In this document: piece by piece, positions 1 to 9,998 of the stretch
How positions within the stretch are numbered: position 1 is the first letter of the stretch
Layout: the number at the start of each line of letters is the position of its first letter
Source of the DNA: Candidatus Enterococcus ferrettii
GTDB taxonomy: Bacteria > Bacillota > Bacilli > Lactobacillales > Enterococcaceae
Assembly (NCBI RefSeq): GCF_017377655.1
Contig: NZ_JAFREL010000070.1
Coordinates: forward strand, 1 to 64,000
Length of the DNA: 64,000 nucleotides
Direction: 5' to 3'
Translations under genes and position numbers: made by a program
Notes under the pieces: generated by a model
Database searches by the model: none
What the model was told of the DNA's origin: nothing
The model's input: only the letters and a program-made list of their open reading frames with translations

Positions 1-165
1 CCTCCCTTTTAGTTTTTTGTGAAAAATACTGAAGGAAAAGCTGATTCACCACCTGGTTGGACATTAACTCCATAGGGTTCCTTAGCAAGAAGAAAAGAAT
101 GGAGTGTATTTTTTGATCGTCAGGTGTCATAATAAACATGTAATTACAAGGAAATAGGTGATCAC

Positions 166-2094
166 ATGCTGCAGCTACGTGAAAAGAAACTTATTCAATT
201 GCTGATGGATAAACCTCTTGGGGAAAAGCAAACGTCGAATGCGTTAGCCTTAGAGCTGTCCGTCAGTTCAAAAACGATCAAGAATGATATCAAACGAATC
301 AACGCTAGTTTTACTGATAAGCCTTATCAAATTTTGACGCAAAAGGGACAAGGGATTTGGCTGGACTATCCAACAGAATCCGTCAATGAATTACGGTTGT
401 TGAGCTTAATCAACAATGAGGACAGTACAGAAGAAACAGAGATTCGAAAAAGAGAAATTTTGCATGTTTTACTAAATACTCAAGAGTACCTCTCAGTTAG
501 GTGTATTGCAGAACAAATCTTCTCAAGCAACAGTACTGTCTTGAGAGATTTAGATGCGTTAGAAGACTATTTAGATAGCTTCAATGTTTCATTAATTCGT
601 GTACCACGAAAAGGAGTTAAACTGGAAGGATCTGAAATCGCTTTCCGTATATTGAAAGCGGAGCTGTTGAAGCAAGAAACCGCTGCTGAGGAGACACTGT
701 TGGATTTTGTAGACATGCAGAAGACATTTCCTGATGTTTGTGTTTCTGAAATTAAGCAGCTAGTCTTGGATTTTCAGAAGGAATTTGCTATTGAGCTATC
801 TGATATTGCATTAAAGGGATTGATTATTCATATTGCAATCTCACTGCAGCGCTTGTCCCATAACCAATATGTGGAAATGGATCAAAGCGAATTGTCAAAG
901 CTTGATAAGCAGAAAGAATGGAGCCTTGCAGAAAAATTGTATTTGCGATTGGTTCAACATTTTGAATTGCTATATAAGCAATCTGAAATAGGCTATTTAA
1001 CCATTCACTTAATGGGGGCAAATTTGGTCAATCAGCCATTTTCAAAAACTGCTGTTTTGCAGGAGCATCCGATTGATCAAGCGCTTTTAGCAACCTTAAA
1101 ACAATGGAGTCAGCAGATAGATAAATTGTTTTCAGCTAATTTGGCTGAGGATCAACGATTTCTGTCCGCTCTTTTACTTCATCTTAAACCATTGTTGAAT
1201 CGTCTAAGCTACGGAATCAGCATCAAAAACCCCTGGACAAAGGAATTGAAGAAAAAGTATCCGCGAGCTTATGAGATTGCTGTTGCGTATGCTGAATGTA
1301 TCCGTAATAAGTATCAGCTGACGTTAAATGAAGACGAAATTTGCTATCTAGTTATGCATATTGAATCAGCAATTGATCGCAGCAGTTTAGTCACTGCAAA
1401 ACCGGTCACTGCGTTGATTGTCTGTGCATCAGGAATGGGAACAAGCTATTTGCTGAAATCAAAATTAGAAAAAGAATTTCCACAATTAGAAATCATAGGC
1501 ATCTCTTCGGCAGTAGATCCCCGGCTGCTTCATAATGAAGCAGAGCTGATTATCAGTACTGTGCCGTTGAATATACCGGATGTTAAAGTTGTGTATGTTT
1601 CCCCAGTGCTAAATGAAAAAGAACGCAAGGCTGTTCAACAAAATTTGAACACGAAAAAATCCTCTCATTTAGCTTCCTTTTTGTCTCCGTCGCTGGTCTT
1701 TTTGCAGTCAAAGATGCAGACACCGGAAGAAGTGATTCGACAAGGGGTAAACGCACTGGAAAAAGATGGCTACGTTACAGCTAATTTTTTAGAATTGGCT
1801 TTACAAAGAGAATGTTTGTCTTCCACCGCTATCGGCAATTTGGTGGCGATCCCCCATGCCTACCAAGGAAGTGTTGCAAAGCAAGGGATTGCCGTTATTC
1901 AATTGGAAAAGGCTATTTCGTGGAAGGACGAGCAAGTCCAATTAGTTTTCGTGTTGGCAATTGATACGAATATCCAACATTTATTTGCAGAGATTTTTGA
2001 AGAACTCGCAGCATTCACTCAAGATACTGCTCGAGTCAACAAGGTGCTGCAGGCAAAAACAAAAAATGAAGCATTAGCGCTAATAATGCAGTAG
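166..2094 (+). CDS. PRD-domain transcriptional activator with PTS EIIB and EIIA domains (MtlR/ManR/LicR type)
   Basis: A 642-residue regulator. Two N-terminal helix-turn-helix segments (about 1-65 and 85-150) are followed by two PTS regulation domains (about 185-400), an EIIB-like domain (about 409-490, with the CASGMGTSYL phosphocysteine loop) and a C-terminal EIIA-fructose-like domain (about 500-642, with IPHA around its histidine). In this family, HPr and EII phosphorylation of the PRD, EIIB and EIIA domains couples activity to sugar uptake. It lies 11 bp before the EIIA gene, so it almost certainly activates the PTS operon behind it. Start ATG has AGGTGA upstream. The family is secure; the inducing sugar is unknown. 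Confidence 0.9.
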   Translation: MLQLREKKLIQLLMDKPLGEKQTSNALALELSVSSKTIKNDIKRINASFTDKPYQILTQKGQGIWLDYPTESVNELRLLSLINNEDSTEETEIRKREILHVLLNTQEYLSVRCIAEQIFSSNSTVLRDLDALEDYLDSFNVSLIRVPRKGVKLEGSEIAFRILKAELLKQETAAEETLLDFVDMQKTFPDVCVSEIKQLVLDFQKEFAIELSDIALKGLIIHIAISLQRLSHNQYVEMDQSELSKLDKQKEWSLAEKLYLRLVQHFELLYKQSEIGYLTIHLMGANLVNQPFSKTAVLQEHPIDQALLATLKQWSQQIDKLFSANLAEDQRFLSALLLHLKPLLNRLSYGISIKNPWTKELKKKYPRAYEIAVAYAECIRNKYQLTLNEDEICYLVMHIESAIDRSSLVTAKPVTALIVCASGMGTSYLLKSKLEKEFPQLEIIGISSAVDPRLLHNEAELIISTVPLNIPDVKVVYVSPVLNEKERKAVQQNLNTKKSSHLASFLSPSLVFLQSKMQTPEEVIRQGVNALEKDGYVTANFLELALQRECLSSTAIGNLVAIPHAYQGSVAKQGIAVIQLEKAISWKDEQVQLVFVLAIDTNIQHLFAEIFEELAAFTQDTARVNKVLQAKTKNEALALIMQ

Positions 2095-2105
2095 GAAGTG
2101 AAAAG

Positions 2106-2576
2106 ATGAAGCTAAGCAAAGCAATCAATCCTCATCTAATCCAATTTAATCTGGGTGGACGGGAAAAACGAGATGTTATTGAACGAGTAGTTCAACTACT
2201 TGCTGAAAACGATGTGCTAATCAATGCGGACAAATATTTAGAAGATGTTCTGGCACGCGAAGCGCAAAGTACAACCGGTATTGGTATGGGAATTGCCATA
2301 CCTCATGCCAAAAGTGAAGGAGTAAAAGAAACCTGTTTTACTCTGGTACGTTTGGAAAACGAAGTTGAGTGGGAATCTTTAGACGATCAGCCTGTTCGGT
2401 ATGTCATCATGCTGGCAGTACCTGAAAGTGCCAAAAAAGACTTTTTGAAATTGTTGTCGCAGCTGTCTACCTTATTAATGGAAGAAGATTTCCGAGAGGG
2501 GTTGCTGGTAGCACAAACAACTCATGAGATTGTTGATTTATTTGAAAAAGAGGAGGAAAAATTATGTACATTTTAG
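2106..2576 (+). CDS. PTS EIIA component, fructose/mannitol family
   Basis: A 156-residue single-domain EIIA that accepts phosphate from HPr and passes it to EIIB. The signature GIGMGIAIPHAK carries the active-site histidine (about residue 67). AGGAAGTG precedes the ATG. Its last 13 bases overlap the start of the EIIB gene, so the two are translationally coupled. Separate A, B and C polypeptides are typical of the Fru-like systems of Firmicutes that import atypical sugars, rather than fused FruA. The substrate cannot be read from the sequence. Confidence 0.93.
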   Translation: MKLSKAINPHLIQFNLGGREKRDVIERVVQLLAENDVLINADKYLEDVLAREAQSTTGIGMGIAIPHAKSEGVKETCFTLVRLENEVEWESLDDQPVRYVIMLAVPESAKKDFLKLLSQLSTLLMEEDFREGLLVAQTTHEIVDLFEKEEEKLCTF

Positions 2577-2872
2577 CGATTACTAGTTGTCCTGTCGGAA
2601 TTGCCCATACATATATGGCAGCCGCAAACTTAAAAAAAGCAGCAGAAAAAAGAGGAATCGAGATCAAAGTCGAAACTCAGGGTGCACAAGGTCCTGAAAA
2701 TCAATTAACTGATGCAGATATCCAACGCGCAAACGGCATGATTATTGCCTCAGATATTACGATTAAAAATGTGGGACGCTTTGATGCGGTACCAACATTA
2801 GAATGTGGGGTGCAGGAGGCAGTAAAGGATGCCGATGGATTGATTGAAGAATTGATGGAGGCGATCGCATAA
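2564..2872 (+). CDS. PTS EIIB component, fructose family
   Basis: A 102-residue EIIB-fructose protein. The N-terminal ITSCPVGIAHTYMA segment is the family signature and holds the phosphorylated cysteine (residue 9). It relays phosphate from the upstream EIIA to sugar bound in the membrane EIIC. GGAGG lies before the ATG inside the end of the EIIA gene, and the stop overlaps the EIIC start as TAATG. The compact overlapping arrangement indicates equimolar production of the three PTS parts. Confidence 0.94.
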   Translation: MYILAITSCPVGIAHTYMAAANLKKAAEKRGIEIKVETQGAQGPENQLTDADIQRANGMIIASDITIKNVGRFDAVPTLECGVQEAVKDADGLIEELMEAIA

Positions 2873-4029
2873 TGGCTAAAATTGAGCGCAAAAAAAATGT
2901 CAAAAAAATAACGATGAAGGATCAAATCAAAGCTTCGTTTATGACAGGTGTTTCTTACATGATTCCTGTAATTGTTGCAGGTGGAATTATTCAAGCAATT
3001 GCTAAAGCAATTGGCGGTTATGATATTGCTACCAATCCTGACATGGTAGGAACGGTCGCTTTCCAGATTAATCAAATCGGAGCTTCTGCTTTTATCTTTG
3101 CGGTGCCCGTATTATGTGCTGGAATTGCCTATACAATTGGTGATCGTCCAGCTTTAGCACCAGCGTTGGCTATCGGATTACTTTCCAATGAAATCAAAGC
3201 TGGATTTATCGGCGGATTGTTAGGCGGTTTCTTAGTTGGATATTTAGTGAAGTGGATTAAAACTTGGAAGGTTCCTTCATGGCTGAACGGAATGATTCCG
3301 ATCTTAGTTATTCCAGTGTTTGCAACGATGGCTGTAGGTTGCGCTTTTCAATTTCTGTTAGGTGAACCGATCGCATGGATGACTAATGGAATTGAATCCT
3401 TCTTGAATTCTTTGCAAGGGGGATCACGGTTTGTTTTTGGTGCAGTACTAGGCGGCTTTTGGGGTGTGGACTTTGGCGGCCCCATTACTAAAATTGCTTC
3501 CTCCTTTGCTACTGCTTTGAACGCACAAGGGAACTTCGCATCAACAGCGGCTAAAATGGCTGCTGGTATGACCCCCCCGTTAGGAATGGCTTTAGCTGTT
3601 CTTTTTCAGAAGCGGAAGTTTACACGAGGCGATATTGAAAATGCTAAAGCAGCAGTACCTCTGTCTTTTTGCTACATCACTGAAGCAGCAATTCCTTTTG
3701 CATTGCAGGATCCGATTCGGGTACTTTGTGCGACAATTCCTGGTGCTGCTCTGACAGGTGGGTTAGGCATGGTATTTGGAACAGAATCGCCAGCAGTTCA
3801 CGGCGGAGTTTTTGTTATCCCGATGATGACAAAACCGCTGGGATTTATCGCAGCCTGGCTAATTGGATCAATCGCTACAGGATTAATCTATGCGACGATT
3901 AAAAAACCATTATCACAGGAGGAATTACAGATTGAAGCAGTCGCTTCCTCTGAAGGTATGATGGAAGCTGGAAAAACCAACTGGCGCAGCAAGTTATTAA
4001 AAAAGACAGTTAAGGAAAATGAAGTGTAG
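2872..4029 (+). CDS. PTS EIIC component, fructose family membrane permease
   Basis: A 385-residue polytopic membrane protein that forms the sugar channel of the fructose-type PTS. It starts with a basic cytoplasmic stretch, then hydrophobic segments and a conserved region around GVDFGGPITKIA and ITEAAIPFA, as in EIIC-Fru proteins. Length fits a stand-alone EIIC. It overlaps EIIB by one base and runs directly into the oxidoreductase gene. The transported sugar is not identifiable; the two downstream dehydrogenases suggest a substrate whose phosphate ester is oxidised. Confidence 0.92.
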   Translation: MAKIERKKNVKKITMKDQIKASFMTGVSYMIPVIVAGGIIQAIAKAIGGYDIATNPDMVGTVAFQINQIGASAFIFAVPVLCAGIAYTIGDRPALAPALAIGLLSNEIKAGFIGGLLGGFLVGYLVKWIKTWKVPSWLNGMIPILVIPVFATMAVGCAFQFLLGEPIAWMTNGIESFLNSLQGGSRFVFGAVLGGFWGVDFGGPITKIASSFATALNAQGNFASTAAKMAAGMTPPLGMALAVLFQKRKFTRGDIENAKAAVPLSFCYITEAAIPFALQDPIRVLCATIPGAALTGGLGMVFGTESPAVHGGVFVIPMMTKPLGFIAAWLIGSIATGLIYATIKKPLSQEELQIEAVASSEGMMEAGKTNWRSKLLKKTVKENEV

Positions 4030-5004
4030 GTGATTGGATTGAAAAAGGTACGTTACGGAATTCTGAGCACTGCAACAATTGTTCCCCGTTTTATAGAAGG
4101 AATTAGGGAGAGTCGTGCTGGAGAAGTCGTTGCTATTGCTGGTAGACAGTTTGAGCAGGCTCAGAAAATGGCAAATGAACTTGGAATTCCTCGTTATTAT
4201 GGAAGTTATCAAGAGCTTTATCAGGACGATGAGATTGATATTATTTATATTGCCAATTACAATGGTGGTCATTATGCTTGTTTAAAAGAAGCTTTGCAGG
4301 CAGGAAGAAATATTTTGTGCGAAAAGCCCATTTGTATGACAAAAGAACAGGCAGAGAAAGTCTTTACAATTGCCAAGGAAAAGGGTGTTTTCTTAATGGA
4401 GGCACAAAAGTCGGTCTTTCTGCCTGCTCAGCAAAAGGCTCGGCAATTACTGGATCAGCATGAGCTTGGTGAAATTCAATGGGTGAATATTATCAGTTGT
4501 CATACCGGTGCCAAACGTGGCGAGTGGTTCAAAAAGATTGCTAATGGTGGTGGAATTTTACGTGGAGCGGGTACTTACTCTTTGGAATTCTTGCTTACAG
4601 CTTTTCAGCAGTCTTTGGAAAACTATTCGGGGAATTTTGCGATTCAGCCTCCAGTGTCTGACGATGGTTGTGTGATCAATCTAAAGATGGCACCCAATAT
4701 CATGGTAAGCATCTTAATTACTAAAGACATTGTAACGGAGAGTCGGATAGAAATCTATGGAACAGCCGGACGATTAATAATTCCTAATTTTTGGAAGACT
4801 GATCGATTATCTCTGGAGAGAGAGGGCAAAGAGGAAACGATGGTCTTTGAGATGAATTCTGAATTTGTCTTTGAGATTGATCATGTGAATGACTGTCTTC
4901 AACGAGGATTGTTGACAAGTCCTGTAATGACTCCAGCAGTAAGTATCGAGGCAACAACCATTATTGATGAGCTCTATCGAAAAAATTTAGGGGTGACAGA
5001 ATGA
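4030..5004 (+). CDS. Gfo/Idh/MocA family NAD(P)-dependent oxidoreductase
   Basis: About 324 residues. The N-terminal Rossmann fold has [14 protein letters not shown] in place of the usual GxGxxG, and the family motif CEKP (about residues 95-100) carries the conserved lysine. The C-terminal half is the alpha/beta substrate domain. It resembles the dihydrodiol-dehydrogenase-like branch, which oxidises sugar or polyol ring carbons. Either GTG at 4030 or TTG at 4039 could be the start; AGGTGA at 4027-4032 suits the TTG better. It sits between EIIC and gnd with an ATGA overlap to gnd, so it should act on the PTS product. Exact reaction unknown. Confidence 0.85.
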   Translation: MIGLKKVRYGILSTATIVPRFIEGIRESRAGEVVAIAGRQFEQAQKMANELGIPRYYGSYQELYQDDEIDIIYIANYNGGHYACLKEALQAGRNILCEKPICMTKEQAEKVFTIAKEKGVFLMEAQKSVFLPAQQKARQLLDQHELGEIQWVNIISCHTGAKRGEWFKKIANGGGILRGAGTYSLEFLLTAFQQSLENYSGNFAIQPPVSDDGCVINLKMAPNIMVSILITKDIVTESRIEIYGTAGRLIIPNFWKTDRLSLEREGKEETMVFEMNSEFVFEIDHVNDCLQRGLLTSPVMTPAVSIEATTIIDELYRKNLGVTE

Positions 5005-6410
5005 AACAACAAATCGGTGTCGTAGGTATGGCTGTTATGGGGAAAAACTTGGCTCTGAATATTGAAAGTCGAGGATACTCTGTTGCAATTTATAATCGGA
5101 CTGCTGCTAAAACTACTGCGGTACTAGCAGAACATCCAGATAGAAACTTAAAGGCTGCATACTCAATAGCAGAATTTACCGCTGCAATCCAACGGCCGCG
5201 CCGAATTATTTTGATGGTGCAGGCTGGTGCTGGAACCGATGCAACCATTCAAGCTCTATTGCCGCATTTGAATCAGGGAGACGTACTGATTGATGGTGGT
5301 AACACCTATTTTAAGGAAACGCAGCGTCGTAGCGAAGAACTGGCTGATTCTGGTATTCATTTTATCGGAACAGGGGTATCTGGTGGAGAAGAGGGTGCAT
5401 TGAAAGGTCCTTCGATCATGCCAGGTGGTCAAAAAGAGGCCTATGAACTGGTAGCACCGATTTTGCAGGAAATTGCAGCGAAGGCTGAAGATGGGGCTCC
5501 TTGTGTTACTTATGTCGGTCCAGATGGTTCAGGTCATTACGTGAAGATGGTTCATAATGGCATCGAATATGGAGATATGCAATTAATTGCTGAAGCGTAT
5601 GATTTCATGCAACAACTCTTAGGCTTATCTGTTACCGAAATGGCTGATATTTTTGCTGAATGGAATCAAGGAGAGCTGGACAGCTTTCTAATTGAAATTA
5701 CAGCTGATATTTTGACTCGCAAAGATGATCTAGGCAGCGATCAGCCTTTGGTGAACTTAATTTTGGATAAAGCAGGCAATAAGGGTACCGGTAAGTGGAC
5801 CAGCCAAAATGCCTTAGATTTAGGTGTACCCTTGTCAGTTATAACAGAATCGGTTTTCGCTCGGTTCATTTCTACCTATAAAGAAGAGCGAACTATTGCT
5901 AGCAAGGTAGCATCTAAACCAACTCAACCAGCTTATTCTGGGGATAAAGCACTAATAATTGAAAAATTACGTCAGGCACTTTACTTCAGTAAAATTATCA
6001 GCTATGCGCAAGGCTTTGCTCAGTTGCGTACAGCTTCGGAGGAATATGACTGGAACCTGCCTTTGGGTGAATTAGCTAAAATTTGGCGATCTGGCTGTAT
6101 TATTCGTGCACAATTCCTACAGCGAATTACTGAGGCTTATGATAAGAACTCAGCCTTAAAAAATCTATTGCTGGATGATTATTTCAGTCAAATAACTCAA
6201 CAATATCAAGCGGCAGTGCGAGAAATTGTTGTATTGGCAGTTCAATCTGGGATTCCGGTGCCGACTTTCTCTGCTGCGGTTACCTATTTTGATTCCTATC
6301 GGGCGGAGCGCTTGCCAGCTAATTTGATTCAAGCTCAACGTGACTATTTTGGTGCCCATACTTATGAGCGAACGGATAGAAAAGGGATTTTTCATTATCA
6401 GTGGTATTAG
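5001..6410 (+). CDS. gnd: 6-phosphogluconate dehydrogenase, decarboxylating
   Basis: A 469-residue enzyme converting 6-phosphogluconate plus NAD(P)+ to ribulose 5-phosphate and CO2. Visible are the N-terminal nucleotide-binding [16 protein letters not shown] after the second strand, the [16 protein letters not shown] signature and the [17 protein letters not shown] catalytic segment with the conserved Lys and Glu. Length and ending match the family. It overlaps the oxidoreductase by ATGA. Its place in a PTS operon, without glucose-6-phosphate dehydrogenase or lactonase, suggests the imported sugar enters the pentose phosphate pathway as 6-phosphogluconate or a close analogue. Confidence 0.95.
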   Translation: MKQQIGVVGMAVMGKNLALNIESRGYSVAIYNRTAAKTTAVLAEHPDRNLKAAYSIAEFTAAIQRPRRIILMVQAGAGTDATIQALLPHLNQGDVLIDGGNTYFKETQRRSEELADSGIHFIGTGVSGGEEGALKGPSIMPGGQKEAYELVAPILQEIAAKAEDGAPCVTYVGPDGSGHYVKMVHNGIEYGDMQLIAEAYDFMQQLLGLSVTEMADIFAEWNQGELDSFLIEITADILTRKDDLGSDQPLVNLILDKAGNKGTGKWTSQNALDLGVPLSVITESVFARFISTYKEERTIASKVASKPTQPAYSGDKALIIEKLRQALYFSKIISYAQGFAQLRTASEEYDWNLPLGELAKIWRSGCIIRAQFLQRITEAYDKNSALKNLLLDDYFSQITQQYQAAVREIVVLAVQSGIPVPTFSAAVTYFDSYRAERLPANLIQAQRDYFGAHTYERTDRKGIFHYQWY

Positions 6411-6464
6411 AAAAAAAGATGCCTCCATATTCCAAGATTGGAAGTCATGGAGGTATCTTTTTTA
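6411..6464. terminator. Bidirectional terminator between gnd and a convergent gene
   Basis: The arms AGATGCCTCCAT and ATGGAGGTATCT are preceded by an A-run and followed by a T-run, so the hairpin can end transcription from both sides. It closes the PTS operon and the convergent small gene. Confidence 0.85.
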
Positions 6465-6734
6465 ATGTGTCTCGAAAATTCTTGGCAGCACCTGATCAAT
6501 TTGAGCCTGTTCATCATCGGAAAGGACTTTACCATCTTTGCGCCAAACTGAAATCGTTCGTTTGTGTTTTTCGAGAGCATAGTTGTTGGCAACATATTTT
6601 GCTTGAGGGTTGCCGGTTAGTTGTCGAATAAAGATATTTCTAAGTTCACTTAAGGACAAGTCATTTTCTCCCTGTAGTAAAAAAGGAGATTCGTAGCGAT
6701 AGACTCGTTGGTCGTTAGAGGTTACTCCGCGCAT
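6462..6734 (-). CDS. Conserved-looking hypothetical protein, 90 residues
   Basis: A small soluble protein with no transmembrane segment or recognised motif. Composition is mixed and charged (RKDGKVLSDDEQAQIDQVL near the C-terminus), as in a folded cytoplasmic protein. AGAAGG lies at proper spacing before the ATG and a bidirectional terminator sits at its 3' end, which supports a real gene over the opposite-strand frame covering the same bases. Function not recognised. Confidence 0.65.
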   Translation of the reverse strand: MRGVTSNDQRVYRYESPFLLQGENDLSLSELRNIFIRQLTGNPQAKYVANNYALEKHKRTISVWRKDGKVLSDDEQAQIDQVLPRIFETH

Positions 6735-6810
6735 CGTTTACCTTCTTTCCATTTTCCCTTATTTTACCAATAATTCGCCAGATATTATACACTCTTTTGT
6801 CAAGTTCAGC

Positions 6811-7224
6811 TTAATCTTCTTGATAATAATGGTGAAGCTCACCAAAAAATATAGGCAATAAGTTATTCAAGGTTCCAGCTAGGTGCTGCGTCTGTAATTC
6901 TTGTTTGTCCACCCAGAAAAGATGGCTGTCATTATGAGGTTCATCTGTGGTTGTGGCAGTATATAAAAATGCCAGCTCCCGCTCTTTTCTGGCAAGATGA
7001 TTCCATTCCGCAGTCCCCATTAAAACCGGATCAATGACTAAGCCTGTTTCTTCTTGAATTTCGCGAATGGCTGCCAGTTGAATACTTTCGTTTTCTTCTA
7101 CATGGCCGCCAGGAAACGTCCAGCCGGGCCAATCTTTTTTCTGGCGATCCTGAACAAGGACTTGTCCCTGTATATTTTCAATCATAACCATCATGGTCAA
7201 TTCTATAGCTAATAAACGTGCCAT
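6811..7224 (-). CDS. Nudix hydrolase (MutT-like)
   Basis: A 137-residue Nudix protein. The Nudix box GHVEENESIQLAAIREIQEE (with the preceding G) matches GX5EX7REUXEEXGU and binds the catalytic Mg2+. Such proteins hydrolyse nucleoside diphosphates linked to another group, including oxidised dGTP. I chose the ATG at 7224, preceded by GAGGTGA at ideal spacing; an open frame extends 30 codons upstream but has no ribosome site and lacks family-like sequence. Substrate specificity cannot be read. Confidence 0.87.
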   Translation of the reverse strand: MARLLAIELTMMVMIENIQGQVLVQDRQKKDWPGWTFPGGHVEENESIQLAAIREIQEETGLVIDPVLMGTAEWNHLARKERELAFLYTATTTDEPHNDSHLFWVDKQELQTQHLAGTLNNLLPIFFGELHHYYQED

Positions 7225-7357
7225 TTTCTTCACCTCGGATATATTATACCAAGAAAAAACATCTAGACTACGCAAAGTTTTTTGACAATGGTATACTTGG
7301 AAGTATGAAAACACGCATCAAATTTTCATGTACTTGTAAGAATGAGGAGGACGTATT

Positions 7358-8437
7358 GTGGATCAAAAGGAAGAACAACTACTAATTGATTTGACTTCAG
7401 CCCGAGGGATTGCTGGAAATGAAGATGAGGTAAGAGAAGTCTTCAAAGCATATGCTAAGGATTTTGCAGATGATATCTTTTTTGACGGCTTAGGTAGTGT
7501 CGTGGCTAAACATGGTGCTGGTGGCGGTCCAAAGGTATTCATCTCTGGACACATGGATGAAGTCGGATTTATGGTTACAAAAATTACAGAAAAAGGCTTT
7601 TTAGAATTTCAAACGATTGGCGGCTGGTGGAATCAGGTGATGCTGTCACAGCAGGTAGAAATCAAAACAATGGATGGCGAAATTATTCATGGTGTGATTG
7701 GCTCAAAACCACCCCATGTTTTGTCACCAGAAGCGCGTAAAAAGCCTTATGAAATTAAAGATATGTTTATCGATATTGGTGCTTCCAGTGAGGAAGAGGC
7801 CAAAGAATGGGGAATTCGTCCTGGCGATATGGTAACTCCTTATACGGAATACAAGCGCATGAATAAAACTAAATTCTTGTTGGCTAAAGCTTGGGATAAT
7901 CGAGTTGGAACTGCTGTAGCTTTACGTGTGTTAGAAAACTTATCGAAACGTGAACATCACAATGTATTATTTGCTGGAAGTGATGTGCAGGAAGAGGTTG
8001 GGTTACGTGGGGCGCGCACCAGCACTCATTTAGTAAATCCAGATGTAGCTTTTGCTTTGGATACCGGAACAGCTGGGGATACTCCAGGCATGACACCGAA
8101 GGAAGCAGATTCGGTTTTAGGCAAGGGTCCGCAAATTTTAATTTATGATGCTTCCATGATTCCTCACAAACGGTTATTGAACTTTGTAATCAAGGTAGCG
8201 GAGGAATTGGAGATTCCATTCCAATACACCGTGATTGCTGGTGGCGGAACAGATGCAGGCCAAATGCATTTAACGCGTGATGGCGTGCCATCTTTGGCGA
8301 TTACTGTACCCGTGCGTTACTTGCATTCTCATAATACGATCATTCATGAGGATGATTATTTGAATACGGTTCGTTTAGTAACAGAGGTAGTGGCTCGTTT
8401 AGACAACGATGCTTTAGCTAGTTTGAGAGACTATTAA
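7358..8437 (+). CDS. pepA: M42 family glutamyl aminopeptidase
   Basis: A 359-residue dinuclear-metal aminopeptidase that removes N-terminal Glu/Asp (or other) residues in peptide use. Metal ligands are visible in [35 protein letters not shown] and the C-terminal HSHN. GTG start with GAGGAGG upstream. Length equals lactococcal PepA and the M42 family. It stands apart from the preceding Nudix gene, which is divergent. Confidence 0.92.
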   Translation: MDQKEEQLLIDLTSARGIAGNEDEVREVFKAYAKDFADDIFFDGLGSVVAKHGAGGGPKVFISGHMDEVGFMVTKITEKGFLEFQTIGGWWNQVMLSQQVEIKTMDGEIIHGVIGSKPPHVLSPEARKKPYEIKDMFIDIGASSEEEAKEWGIRPGDMVTPYTEYKRMNKTKFLLAKAWDNRVGTAVALRVLENLSKREHHNVLFAGSDVQEEVGLRGARTSTHLVNPDVAFALDTGTAGDTPGMTPKEADSVLGKGPQILIYDASMIPHKRLLNFVIKVAEELEIPFQYTVIAGGGTDAGQMHLTRDGVPSLAITVPVRYLHSHNTIIHEDDYLNTVRLVTEVVARLDNDALASLRDY

Positions 8438-8467
8438 TATAGAAATGAAAAATGAAAGAGGTACAAA

Positions 8468-9253
8468 ATGGAAAAATTGAAGATTAGTGATTATCGTAAA
8501 ATTGCTAAAGAGAGGTTGAAAGGTCAGTGGGGTATGAATGCTGGATTTATCTTTCTTAGCACACTATTGGGGATGGCAATTGGACAAGTAACAGGTGTGG
8601 TTAACAACGGGTCAGTTCAATCGGTGATGTCATTTTTAATCAGTACCTTTGTCTTGTTTGCTTTTTCTTACGCGATTTATTATGTCGGTTTATTTGTTGT
8701 TCGGGGCGGTCGAGCGGATATTGGGCAAATATTTGTGGTTTTCCAAGGGAAATATTATTTGCCAATCCTGATTATTAATGTCATTTACTTGATTGTACAA
8801 TATGTATTAGGATTTATTATTTTCATTCCGTTAATCCTACAGGGCGGCTTGGCCTTCTATTTCAGTTTAGTTATTGGTGCAGGAAGCGTCGATTACTTTA
8901 GCTTAGGGCAGTTAGCTAGTGCAGGTTTTGTTTTACTGTTCCTCGTTACCTTGTTTCTCTTCTTCTTTGTGACAGGTATCATCGGTGGGATGTTCCGCTT
9001 TGCTGCTTATTTGAGATTTGATTATCCTGAATTAAGTGCTACTGACTGTATCAAAAAAGCTTGGGATTTGATCAAGGATCGTTGGGGACAGTATATATTG
9101 CTAGAGCTTTCCTTTATTGGTTGGTACGCTTTAGGTGCCCTATTGTTTGTGATTCCGTTATTCTGGGCAGTTGCTTATTCAAATGCAGCGACAGCAGCTT
9201 TTTATGATCAAGCACTAAAAGAAAAATTGGACACAAAGGAGACGATGGCATGA
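8468..9253 (+). CDS. DUF975 family integral membrane protein
   Basis: A 261-residue membrane protein with about six hydrophobic segments. The N-terminal KISDYRKIAKERLKGQWG followed by a membrane helix, and the later FDYPELSATDCIKKAWDLIKD motif, are typical of DUF975 proteins of Bacillota. Role unknown. It overlaps the next gene by ATGA and follows pepA by 30 bp, so the three are probably co-transcribed. Confidence 0.85.
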   Translation: MEKLKISDYRKIAKERLKGQWGMNAGFIFLSTLLGMAIGQVTGVVNNGSVQSVMSFLISTFVLFAFSYAIYYVGLFVVRGGRADIGQIFVVFQGKYYLPILIINVIYLIVQYVLGFIIFIPLILQGGLAFYFSLVIGAGSVDYFSLGQLASAGFVLLFLVTLFLFFFVTGIIGGMFRFAAYLRFDYPELSATDCIKKAWDLIKDRWGQYILLELSFIGWYALGALLFVIPLFWAVAYSNAATAAFYDQALKEKLDTKETMA

Positions 9254-9987
9254 AATTGACGGTCTTAGGCTGTCTAGGTGCGTATCCTTATGAGGGACAA
9301 GGTACCACCAGCTACTTACTGCAAAGCGGTGATTTTAATTTGCTGCTGGATGCAGGGAGTGCAACCTTAGTTGAACTGGAAAAAGAACTGGACCCATTAG
9401 CGTTGGATGCAGTGATTTTAACCCATTACCATCATGATCATATTGCGGATTTGGGAGTGCTTCAGTATTACTGGCAGCTTTACCCAACTCAAGTACCAAA
9501 ACCGATTTTACCAATTTACGGTCATACAGAAGATGACTTTCATTTTAATGATTTAACGATGGAAGGGGTAACGGAAGGCCGTCCGTACTTTGAAGCAGAA
9601 GACTTAAAGGTAGGACCATTTACCATTACTTTTATGAAAACTATTCATCCAGTTCCTTGCTATGCGATGCGTTTTGTTGAGGATGAAACAGGAAAAGTCT
9701 TTGTCTTTACTGGGGACTCCGGTTACTTGGAAGGCTTTAATGAGTTTGCCAAGGATGCTGATTTATTCTTGGCAGATACGTACTTGTTTAACGGAAACGA
9801 ACATCACAAAGCTCATTTCACTGCACAAGAAGCAGGAAACTTTGCAAAAAACGCTGCTGCGAAAAAACTGGTGTTGACTCACTTGCCGCAGCAGGGGGAT
9901 CTAGAAGAATTGCGTCAGCAGGCTCAAGCCGCCAGCGGCGAAATTCCAGTGGAGCTGGCAGCACCGCATAAACAATTTATTATTTAG
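9250..9987 (+). CDS. MBL-fold metallo-hydrolase (YhfI/RNase Z-like)
   Basis: A 245-residue metallo-beta-lactamase-fold protein. The HYHHDH zinc motif is at about residues 58-63; further metal ligands are in FTGDSG and LTHLP near the C-terminus. It is of the short RNase Z-related type. In Bacillus subtilis the homologous yhfI lies next to the lipoate ligase gene lplJ, and the same order appears here, so the pairing is conserved although the enzyme's substrate is not known. Confidence 0.88.
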   Translation: MKLTVLGCLGAYPYEGQGTTSYLLQSGDFNLLLDAGSATLVELEKELDPLALDAVILTHYHHDHIADLGVLQYYWQLYPTQVPKPILPIYGHTEDDFHFNDLTMEGVTEGRPYFEAEDLKVGPFTITFMKTIHPVPCYAMRFVEDETGKVFVFTGDSGYLEGFNEFAKDADLFLADTYLFNGNEHHKAHFTAQEAGNFAKNAAAKKLVLTHLPQQGDLEELRQQAQAASGEIPVELAAPHKQFII

Positions 9988-9998
9988 GAGATGATTGA

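Noticed and set aside
2701..3075. 124-codon minus-strand frame in the PTS genes
   Set aside because: Shadow of the EIIB/EIIC coding region; no ribosome site or family features.
6401..6631. 76-codon plus-strand frame after gnd
   Set aside because: It runs through the terminator and lies opposite the better-supported 90-residue minus-strand gene.
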